Positions 55,435 to 64,000 of a DNA stretch of 64,000 nucleotides are shown here, in pieces; position 1 is the stretch's first letter, and each line of letters begins with the position of its first letter. Source of the stretch: Xanthostigma xanthostigma (lineage: Eukaryota > Arthropoda > Insecta > Raphidioptera > Raphidiidae); assembly GCA_963575645.1 (NCBI GenBank), contig OY754466.1:37480001-37544000 (forward strand). The letters run 5' to 3'. Both the position numbers and the translations under genes were made by a program. The notes beneath the pieces are model-generated. The model did not search any database, was not told the DNA's origin, and worked only from the letters and a program-made list of their open reading frames with translations.

Positions 55435-56367
55435 TAAGTTAATGTTATAAGGAGTAACTTGGGCTATTAAAAACCGTAGTTGTTGAAAATACATTTGCAT
55501 TGAAAAAAAATTGATGTCATAAAATATTTTTAACAAAAAAATTGAACCGACTTCAAAAAAGGCACTAAAAAGTAAAAAATAATTGCGTATTAAAATGTTT
55601 TGGAGTCGGTGTCAGCCAAAATGAAATCTATTCCGAGAACTACACCGACTCCAAAACATTTCAATACGCAATTATTTTTTTACTTTTTAGTGCCTTTTTT
55701 GAAGTTGGTTCAATTTTTTTGTTAAAAATATTTTATTTTTCTCTTTTTAGTGTTAATGTAACACTAAAAATCGGTGAACAAACATAAAAAAACATTATGC
55801 GTGCCTTTGAAATTTGAGAGTTTCTCTCGATTTCTCTGGGATCCACCATCAGATTCTGACTTGGTTCCGATGGGACAACCTCGGAAGTGCACTCTTTCGA
55901 ATAAAAAAAAATTTGAAAATCGGTCCATAATTGACGGAGAAATCGGTGAACATACATAAAAAAACAAAATTTATACAGACGAACATAGAACCTACTCCTT
56001 TTTTGAAGTCGGTTAAAAATTAGATTTCACATTGTTATAGTTATAGTAAGAAAAATTTACTTTCCAACATTGTCACTGTCGGGACTTTAACCCGAAACCT
56101 TCACACTCACCGCTTCCCTCTCCAACGACAATACACAAAGGCTGCCTGTCGCGCGGGCTCAGAACGTGCGAGCGGGCTATTGTGGATGGTTGTGTATCAG
56201 CGTGCGCCTTAAAAAAATGTTTACTAGCAGTTAGATCATTTTTTTACTTAGGTTTTTTTTTTTTGGTTCTCTATATAGTACAATATATATAATAGTCGAA
56301 AACTCCACTACTTTTGTCGCTACCGTGTTTCATCACAATAGTGTGCGGAGCCGCGGGGAGCAACTAG
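55435..56367 (+). mobile_element. Helitron-like element family B, interrupted copy
   Basis: 'taatgttataaggagtaact' to 'aaaaattgatgtcat' (55440-55516) and 'atttcacattgttatagtta' to CTAG (56027-56367) together match 16165-16580. The gap is the nested repeat at 55517-56012. Confidence 0.65.
55517..56012. mobile_element. 'accgacttcaaaaaagg' repeat nested in the Helitron-like element
   Basis: It begins with a 220-bp palindrome (arms 'ttgaaccgacttcaaaaaag', 'gcactaaaaagtaaaaaat', 'aaaatgttttggagtcggtg') and ends 'ccttttttgaagtcggttaa', so the outer ends are also inverted. This paired terminus is common in lepidopteran DNA. The short frames within 55733-55967 are incidental. Confidence 0.65.
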
Positions 56368-56865
56368 TTTAAAATATAAAGAACTTGTTACAAGTGTTTG
56401 GCAATTAGAAATGCAAATATATTAGGTCAGTAATGTGCTCAGTAACGTATGTGAGAATACGAAGGAATGAGAAAGAGAAATTTTAATTGTTTTCAACACG
56501 AATTCACGATTATTCTCTTTTCAATGATGTACTTGCTTTGAGAAATGTTCATACAGCGGTAGCGGGCTTTATGGTAACAATAATAGTTACTCTTTTGTCC
56601 GTAATACCATGGATACTTAGTTTCAAACAATGATTACGCCAACTTTTGTGTAACTTTGTACACGATTTGAAAGTTCCAAAACACGAAAAAAAAACAATAC
56701 GAAGAGAATTTGTCTTTAAGAGTTTAAGCTATCACAAAGTACATGCAGTTGCTTAAAAAGAATGAGAAGAAAACAGGATTTTTCTGCAATTACACTTTTT
56801 CTTCACATTTTTACAACTTGATTTTCCGTACATAATGATGTATTACAAAATAATACTGTAACAAA
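56368..56865. other. Unannotated
   Basis: No gene or matched repeat. Confidence 0.35.
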
Positions 56866-57045
56866 ACTGTTCTTTGTGTGGTGGTAAATATTTATTCCTA
56901 ACCGTGTCTGTCTGACGGCCGTATTTATATGCGCGGGGTATCCCTTCTAGCGTTTTCTAGAATGTTCCAATTGTTGCAATTGTTAGAAGTTTGGGATTTG
57001 GCTACCTGATTTTACAAAAAAAAAATTCTACCTGCGCCCGTTGCA
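56866..57045 (-). repeat. LTR-like sequence, copy 2
   Basis: It starts TGTAACAAAACTGTTCTTTG as at 9299 and may end CCTGCGCCCGTTGCA (57031-57045), giving TGTAAC/GTTGCA borders. A GC-containing central part and 'aaatatttattcc' (AATAAATATTT on the minus strand) would suit an LTR polyadenylation region. No 4-6 bp TSD was found. Solo LTR is the best guess. Confidence 0.35.
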
Positions 57046-57291
57046 GTTAACCGTTTAGCGTTAAAACCAGCCTCCTGCGCAGCGCAGGGTTGCCAAGTTG
57101 AGGGTTTTCCCCCTATATTTGGGGGAATAAAATGTAGAATGGAATTTTCTTAGGGCCCCAATATTTTTTAGGGACACAAAATATGCTTAAAATTTTTCTA
57201 TCAGACATTAGATGAATTGCAAAACCGACTCATTGTTGCATATCTGTTTAATAACGAGTCTTAATAATATAATATTATAGTAACGTCATCA

Positions 57292-57400
57292 AAGCGGCAA
57301 ACTTTGTTAAAGATGAGTTAACAATGAATTTCAATTATTGAAATTGTAGAAAAATCATTTTTTATTGTTAACTTATCTTCAACAAAGTTTGCCGATTTGA
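57292..57400. repeat. Imperfect hairpin related to 26588-26705
   Basis: 'cggcaaactttgttaaagat' with 'gttaacaatgaat' pairs with 'attgttaacttatcttcaac' and 'aaagtttgccg'. The relative at 26588-26705 shares both arms and the following 'ttcactattctgc', so this is a dispersed element. Confidence 0.55.
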
Positions 57401-57432
57401 CCACGGTATTCACTATTCTGCTATATGAGGAG

Positions 57433-57473
57433 ACCGAGCGCGGTCTATCGTAATACGATAGACCGCGCTCGGT
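57433..57473. repeat. Perfect GC-rich 20-bp hairpin with a 1-nt loop
   Basis: ACCGAGCGCGGTCTATCGTA (57433-57452), then A, then its exact complement (57454-57473). The stem could extend with a few wobble pairs. The related locus at 26720 has only 'accgagcacggtatc', one diverged arm. Confidence 0.75.
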
Positions 57474-57750
57474 TTTCCTAAATATTAACATAAATTAAAA
57501 ATAATAAATTTTTCAAAGTAAGATAAATATTTTTTAGGGGATATTTCAACTTGTGGTTGGGGGGAAAGATTTTTATTTTGGCAACCCTTGCGCAGCAGCC
57601 TTAAAGTAAAATTATGTAAAGTAGTAGTTTATAAAATAATGTACGATGTTTATTAATAAATTATATTGGCGCATTTTCACATTATTTCTCAACAGTTTTT
57701 TAAGTAAAACTTCTTTAGGCACGCTTGACTTGGGGAGTCAGCTGGTAAAT

Positions 57751-57862
57751 GCCTGACGAAAGCGTTTACGGAAGTGCATCATCGCGATGCCTGACGAAAT
57801 CATTTACGGAAGTGCATTATCGCGATGCCTGACGAAATCGTTTACGGAAGTGCATCATCATG
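57751..57862. repeat. Tandem repeat, 38-bp unit, 3 copies
   Basis: 'gcctgacgaaatcgtttacg' and 'gaagtgcatcatcgcgat' repeat from 57751, 57789 and 57827, with one to three changes each. Confidence 0.85.
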
Positions 57863-58639
57863 TATTGGAAGTTGAGAGGGAGATATAAATTAGTGAGTGC
57901 GACAAAGACGGAGCATTAATACAACTATTTGACGTTTAAAATGAAAACAATTGTTTTTTTGTAACAAAAATACATTTAATTGAATTTTGCTGCATTTTTT
58001 AACGGGAAATAATGTAGGTTAGTTAATAAATCCTTTTAAATGTATTATAAATTATGCTAATAATTATGTATGTACATATTTGGCCTATTAATTAATCAAA
58101 AATTATATTTTAAACATTTCGTCTTTGTAGATAGGTATGTGCTACAGAGTGAGGTTATATTGTGTCGTTAAATCAGGATGGCTAATCAAAATATTGTGAT
58201 AGATTATCGAATATTAATTATTGTATCATTTTATATTATATATTATTATATAATATATTATATATGGCAGGAAGAAGTTTTACTTCAGTCGTGTGGTCTA
58301 AAGCACACTCGCTTTTTTTTTGTTAATATTTCTTTTGTGTTTCAAATTACTCGCAAACATACTACTGTTCTAAGAGGATCATTGTGCTTATAATAGCCTT
58401 ATCAAAATACCGAGTTTTTATATTTATTTTTTTCCGTCGAAACATAGAGATTAGTCTTTACGTCAATATTACTTTAAGAAAAAAACATTGTTCTTGTCTT
58501 ACACATTTTTTCTATAATATTGTTGAAGAACGTAAAACGCAGTTTGTGCACATAAACATTAGAGGTTTTATTTTTTAATTTTTTCACTCGTATAATTATA
58601 ATTATTTTTATTTACTACTTACTTCATTAAAACATATAT
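57863..58639. other. Unannotated
   Basis: The frames at 58178 and 58384 are A/T-rich and without motif. A (tatta)-rich self-complementary tract lies at 58230-58265. Confidence 0.35.
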
Positions 58640-59365
58640 ACAGTATGGTTTTTTTAAAAACCGAACACCCTTTTATTTCTTAAAAGAAGGGTTTTCGAAA
58701 AAAAAGTTTCGGACAAAAGTTACAGGGAATCAAGGGGGAAGAACAGTGATGTAGTTTTTTTTTCGTTTGGTGGAGGTGTCTCCAAAAAATCAAAGTCACC
58801 TACACTTTCTTAAATACGATCCTGTATTTTTTATCTAGGATTATTGTTCTTTGGGCCAAAGAGATCAACTCTTGTACCAAACATTTTTGGATTTGATGCC
58901 ATCGTGAACCGCTGTTTTTTTTTTTATTTTTTTTTTGATTTGATGCCATTGTGAACCGCTATTTGACTCTCAATTCATCCCGTTTCCTATTTTAGTGGAT
59001 TGTGTGAGTCGGAAAAACTTTTTCAGGGGTTTTTCCGACTCACACAATCCACTACAATAGGAAACGGGATGAATTGAGAATGAAACAGCGGTTCACGATG
59101 GCATCAAATCCAAAAATGTTTGGTACAAGAGTTGATCTCTTTGACCCAAAGAACAATAATCCTAGATAAAAAATACAGGGTCGTATTTAAGAAAGTGTAG
59201 GTGACCTTGATATTTTGGAGACACCTCCACCAAACGAAAAAAAAACTACATCACTGTTCTTCCCCCTTGATTCCCTGTAACTTTTGTGCGAAACTGTTTT
59301 TTCGAAAACCCTTCCTCTAAGAAATAAAAGGGTGTTCGGTTTTTAAAATTAAAAAACCATACTGT
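58640..59365. repeat. Giant palindrome, 726 bp, arms about 350 bp
   Basis: It starts ACAGTATGGTTTTTT and ends AAAAAACCATACTGT. Nearly every block of the left arm ('aaaaaccgaacacccttt', 'acagggaatcaagggggaag', 'ggattattgttctttggg', 'ctcaattcatcccgtttcct', 'agtggattgtgtgagtcgg') has its complement in the right arm. The loop is about 20 bases near 59018. The left arm alone has an internal 45-bp duplication of 'gatttgatgccatcgtgaac' around a T-run (58890-58960). It is non-coding. Confidence 0.8.
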
Positions 59366-59690
59366 TTATTGTGTTATTAACTGTTATAGACCCATAGGTC
59401 TGAAATCTTGTATAAACAATCTGTATTACCTGCTTTATTTTTCTGTATGACAATAAACAACTTTTTCATTTATTTATTTAGGCGGTCCCTAAACACAACT
59501 GATGAGCGATCCGTCGGAAATTTTCGCGGAATCCCATCGGCCCTTCCATTTACGCTTTGGTAGTCAACATAAATATGAGATCACAAATAAGAGATAACGA
59601 AAAATTTTTTTTGTACTTTTAAAATTACCTACCTTCCTCGTCACTCTAACTTTTGGCCTCACGAAATTATTGTCTTCAATTAGAAACAGA

Positions 59691-60213
59691 GTTGTGGATT
59701 TTTCGGAAAATTTTGAAACAGAAAATGTCCTAAGCCACTAAATTAATAAGGTATTGTAAAATTAAACTCTCGTTCACTGGAGGCTATACAAGTATAAAAA
59801 TGATTGTAAAAAACAATAATCTAATGCTGTTTACATGAAGAGAATTACCTTTTTAACTGCAGCAGCCAGTACAGTGGTGCCATCTTCTAGCCTCTGCCAC
59901 TACCTCATTAAGTCATTACTATCAATTAACAATTGAGAAATGGTTGATTCATTTCCTGTGTGTTTTTTTACTATGAAATGGGATGAATTTATTTGTTATG
60001 AGTTGCAAATTAAACAATACGACAAATCTTAAGCAAAACAGAATCAAACTTGATTTTATTAATGTGAATTACAAAGTGAGAATTATAACCTGTAGTTTTT
60101 GTTTAAATGGTGCAGAAATTGACTAATAAAACATAATATGGAAAGTTCAATTATGTCCTATAAAAAATGTACTACAAATTTGCCTTTTTGACATTGAAAA
60201 TTTTCCGGAAAAA
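59691..60213. mobile_element. MITE with TTTTCCGGAAAATTTT ends, uninterrupted copy
   Basis: The same family as 1283-2563, without the LINE. The left end has one change (TTTTTCGGAAAATTTT); the right end is ATTGAAAATTTTCCGG. It contains 'cagcagccagtacagtggtg' and 'ctctgccactacctcatta' in common with the first copy. Confidence 0.65.
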
Positions 60214-60724
60214 AAATTTCTCTTATTTCTAAAATAATCATTTTAGTTTGTTTATATATTAGGTAATTTTTTTGAAAAATTGTACCAGAAAATTACATTA
60301 AAAATAAAATATCAAGATTCGGTATCAACTACATAATATTATAACGATAGCCGGTATCTCTAAAATATTTTGCTTCAAATATATTTAACAACACTTTCTA
60401 AAAGTGAAAAGTTTTTTGTAGTCAAAACTGCTCAACAAACTTCGATATTAAGAGATTAGACTCAACCGAACAAAAAACTCAAATGTCAAAAGTTCAAAAC
60501 TTAGGTGTTTAACCGATGATGTTTTATAAATTATATAATAATTGTTCAGTATTAAACAACAGTAGTTGAGACTTCGGCTCCACCGTATTCCTGACAGCTT
60601 TTACAGTTTTTCTTTCTCTAAAAACCTTATTTGGGATACCACGAATATTTAAAAAAATAGTCAAATCGGTCCGGGCGTTCTCAAGTGATGCGCTTAGCAT
60701 TGAACAGCATTTCATTTTTTATTT

Positions 60725-61170
60725 ATACAGGGTGTGACCGGTAATTGCTCGTATTTCTCTCGGAAGAAGAAACTATGACTAATTTGGAATGATTTAACCT
60801 CTATCACTTGGAGGTCGGAAATGCGTCATTTTCGAGAAAATCTACTTCGGTTATCTTTTTACAAAAATACGAATTTTGGGAGTTTCAAATTAAAAAAAAA
60901 TTCTCACTTTTGGCCTGAATTTTTCCATGATCTGATAGCTTACTACCTAACTGGCCAACCTTCCTAAAGCTGAAAACCACGTTTACTGTTAGATTTTATG
61001 TTGTGTGTTAAAACTTACAATGAATAAAAAAAAATAAAATTTCTAAAAAAGTGTCATTATCATAAAAAAATTACGCATTTCCGACCCCCAAGTGCTAAGG
61101 TAAAATCATTCTAAATTAGTTATAGTTTCTTCTGCCGAAAGGAATACGAGCAATTACCGGTCCCCCTATA
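60725..61170. repeat. TIR element, arms about 100 bp
   Basis: 'gaccggtaattgctcgtatt' and 'agaagaaactatgactaatt' at the left have complements at the right ('aattagttatagtttcttct', 'aatacgagcaattaccggtc'). Inner blocks 'ggtcggaaatgcgt' and 'acgcatttccgacc' also pair. The 'acagggtgt' opening is typical of insect MITEs. The 60214-60724 stretch before it shows no gene. Confidence 0.65.
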
Positions 61171-62120
61171 ATATATAGTATTATTTTTAATTTATGTGTT
61201 ACGCGATATCAAGCATCGCATGACACGTCAGTTTTAAATATTTCTATTGTAAGTAAATATAATCATAGAAACACAACTTAATTTCAATCAATCGTGAACG
61301 GGTATCAAACGATTCCAAGGGTATCCAGATGTGAGAATCTAATAATTTATTGAGGTGAGATGTAAAAACGATTATCCAGAATTTCAATTAGAAATCTCTT
61401 AATTGCTTAAAATACAAAATAAATGAAAATTGTGAGCATGAAGTGACAACAGCCCATAACACGTATCTCCAAAAATTGTTAAACACGCATTTACTTTTAA
61501 AACACAACATAGTGTGAGCTTTGTTTGACGTACATAAAAGACTTTAAAGTAACCTTACAAATGGCGATCATCTGTAAAATCCTCTGTGACATCAAAGTAA
61601 ATTATTGATCAAATTTATTCTGTTGATGCTTTTTATACAAACTAGAGAGAGTGGAGGAAGAGGTCGTTCAGAATGTTGTTCAAATATAGGCGATCTAAAA
61701 TATAAAGAAAACATACCCGCCACCTACACCATGTTTGACCCGACACTCCCACCATATTATCCGAACTAAGCTAATTTTATTAAAAAAATATAATAAAGTA
61801 AACAAATAAAAGTTAATTGAATATTCAAGAGTTGGTATTACGTTTTATTATCAACAATTGCTATGGTCCAACAGAAATAAATGTGAGAAAATTAAAACTA
61901 GATATTTTGGTAAGTAAAAAAATTCAGATTTTTATTTCATGCAGGAGACGTTTGTTTGTTGTGAATCACTTGTTTATTTCATTTGCTAATATTTAAGGTT
62001 CTGAAGAAGACGCAATTTAGTATCAAAACGTTGGTCATTATGATTAAAATTTAAAATAATTGTTAGGTATTCTATTGCCATGAAGCACGTTTTCCTAAAG
62101 TAAATATTTTTTTTTTGTTA
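61171..62120. other. Mostly unannotated; one degenerate Penelope-like tail
   Basis: At about 61998-62035, 'ggttctgaagaagacgcaat' then 'caaaacgttggtcatt' resembles the 10560-10605 core in degenerate form, without a foldback. No gene. Confidence 0.35.
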
Positions 62121-62621
62121 TCTAAATATATAAAAGCAAACCGTGACTGACTGACTGATTGATTGACTGATCTATCAACGCACAGCTCAAACCACTGGAC
62201 GGATTGGGCTGAAATTTGGAAAAAAGATAGTTATTATGACATAGGCATCCGCTAAGAATAGATTTTAAAAATTCATTCCCTAAAAGGGTGTAACGGATTA
62301 AAAATTTGCATGGAGAAATCATAAAAGATAGATGTATCAATTCGAAAATGCGCAGGATTACTCCTGTCAACAAATAAATAAACACGTGTTTCATGTTTTT
62401 TTCAAAAACAACCCCTTCAGAGGGTGAAAAAAGGTAAATAGTCTAAAATTCAACATGGGTGTCATTTTCAAGGTTTGTCAGGACGTTGATCATGTGAATG
62501 TCATCAATTTGGAAATTTATTAGGGGGGGGGTCTACGTCGAAAAAGGAGTAACTATTCCAAATAATGGGAATGCATCCGTGTTACGTATCAATCGCGTGC
62601 AAAGCCGCGGGTAACGGCTAG
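62121..62621 (+). mobile_element. Helitron-like element, 501 bp
   Basis: TC (62121-62122) follows an A; CTAG (62618-62621) precedes T. A GCCG-CGGGTAA-CGGC hairpin abuts the CTAG. A (tgac)n tract and 'ccactggacggattgggctg' mark the left part. It is non-coding. The 90-codon minus frame is incidental. Confidence 0.65.
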
Positions 62622-63080
62622 TTTCAAATAAAATGCCAAAGTTAAGCGTTGGTTTCTCTATAAAATAATATTAATATAGATATTTTTACAAAGTATTAGC
62701 TTAGAACTTATTTAAAACAATACCTAGAAAACCTTTTGAAACTTGTGAATAAACAAAATATAATAGGTACCGTATAATTGTTATTTTTTTAATAGTGCTT
62801 CAGCAAATTCACAAAGTCCGTCAATTTTACATTAAAATATTAATAATAAAATAATGTTTTACCAACCCACCTGTTAATACGTGTATCACAAACTGACGAT
62901 ATTATTATTTTCAATATTGTTTCAAATGTATTTTAATTATTTTTTTTTTAATACGTAGCACAATTTAATTTTGATTACATTTCTGATAAATATTCCATAA
63001 ATATGTATTTTGACAAGTGAAATATTTAATTAATAGACATTGTTATTTCTATTCCATTACCACAATTTTTTATTTATCTA

Positions 63081-63300
63081 CTAGCTGTAACCCGCGACTT
63101 CACCCGCATGAGTTTTACATTTGCGCGGAACCCTAATTCTTTTTCTAAAATAAAAGTAGCCTAAGTTACTCCTTATAAAATTAGCTATCTGCCAGTGAAA
63201 GTTTCGTAAAAAATAAAAATCGATCCAGTCGTTTCGAAGATTAGCCGAAACAAACAGACAGACAAACAAAAACTTAAAAAATTGTTTCTTTTATTATAAG
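63081..63300 (-). mobile_element. Helitron-like element family B, short reverse copy
   Basis: CTAG (63081-63084), then 'ctgtaacccgcgacttcacc'. The right part 'gtttcgaagattagccgaaa' with an (agac)n tract matches the left end of 16060 in reverse. Confidence 0.55.
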
Positions 63301-63430
63301 TACCGTATATACTTTCATATGCATTTAGTAAAAAGCTGTTATTTTGACATTACAAACAGACACTTAAATTTTATTTATTTGTACAGATACTAGAGTTGTC
63401 TAAACTTATTCGTTTACAATTTATTATTTT

Positions 63431-63775
63431 CAAATCTTTGATTAACGTCTGATTAGAACTCTTCAATAAATAAAATTATCGACCAATTTTTCAGACAATA
63501 TATTAACAAAATATAATTAATACATTTACATTTCGATCCCGATTTGGATCTTCTTCAGAACGGATCTAAAAATATAAAAAAAAATTCAATATTAAAAAAA
63601 TCTTTCACGAATTTCGTTAAAAATAAATAGATACTAAATAAGTATTAATTTTTTTTTTTTATATTTTTAGATCCGTTCTGAAGAAGATCCAAATTCGGGA
63701 TCGAAACGTTAATGTATTAATTATACTTTGTTAATATATTGTCTGAAAAATTGGTCGATAATTTTATTTATTGAA
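63431..63775. mobile_element. Foldback retroelement family F, copy with 11-bp TSD
   Basis: TTTATTATTTT flanks it exactly (63420-63430 and 63776-63786). Both ends match 51870-52301. The right arm has CTGAAGA (63678-63684), one A, stem GATCC/GGATC and GAAAC (63703-63707). Confidence 0.75.
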
Positions 63776-64000
63776 TTTATTATTTTAATTACTTTGATAT
63801 TTTATACAATTCATGGGTAAACGAAATATAAGTAGGGGAAGGTGGGGCAAAGTGGAATGCAGGGCAAAGTGGAACGACGTCAGTTTCTTAATAGTGAGCA
63901 GCTCTATCTAGCCGCGTTAGCTGGTACACAACATATATCAAACAGACAAACCTCAGTCAGCAGTTACAATACCGCATCTTAATTTTTTTGACAGTTATTG
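63776..64000. other. Unannotated window end
   Basis: A tandem 'ggggcaaagtggaa'/'agggcaaagtggaa' pair lies at 63842-63875. No gene. Confidence 0.4.

Overview
This window looks like intergenic or intronic DNA from an insect, most likely a moth or butterfly (Lepidoptera). It is AT-rich and has no long open frames apart from transposon proteins. It carries several repeat types that I associate from memory with lepidopteran genomes: Helitron-like elements with TC and CTAG ends, the 'agggttccgtacc...ccggttttt' repeat and the 'accgacttcaaaaaagg' repeat. I found no convincing host protein gene, rRNA gene or functional tRNA gene. No database search was possible, so family names rest on motifs, terminal repeats and target-site duplications (TSDs) read from the sequence.

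The only apparently intact gene is a Tc1-type DD34E transposase (41125-42222, minus strand, one 72-bp intron). It lies in a complete element (40885-42580) with 33-bp terminal inverted repeats (TIRs) and a TA duplication. That element sits inside one of three copies of a non-autonomous hAT-like element (3373-3994, 40293-42588, 49059-49662), each with an 8-bp TSD. Broken coding remnants are two LINE 3' fragments (1377-2106 and 32800-33402), a Penelope-like GIY-YIG endonuclease (8136-8663) with further Penelope 3' ends arranged tail to tail (33620-34010), a frameshifted THAP-domain transposase derivative (23617-24426) and a possible hAT transposase N-terminus (26817-26975).

By region: 1-5.4 kb holds a LINE inside a MITE, a hAT-like element and a foldback. 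5.9-12 kb is mostly Helitron-like copies (one with a tRNA-Lys-like insert), the Penelope fragment and a foldback inserted in a Helitron-like fragment. 12.9-17.9 kb has a MITE family flanked by TWA, a tRNA-derived SINE and two Helitron-like elements joined end to end. 18.8-22.5 kb has a long palindrome, repeat U, and tRNA-like and hairpin elements. 23.6-30.2 kb has the THAP remnant, a 118-bp tandem array and a tandem repeat invaded by a MITE. 31-37.5 kb has LINE and Penelope pieces and foldbacks. 38.2-42.6 kb has the two deepest nests. 44-50.4 kb has nested MITEs, an inverted-arm minisatellite and a higher-order minisatellite. 50.7-64 kb has more Helitron-like copies, foldbacks with hammerhead-like cores and a 726-bp palindrome.

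The elements do not form a pathway. What the window records is layered insertion: Tc1 in hAT, repeat U in an inverted copy of U in a Helitron-like element, MITE in MITE, LINE in MITE, and foldbacks in Helitron-like copies. Many junctions keep clean target duplications, so relative ages can be ordered.
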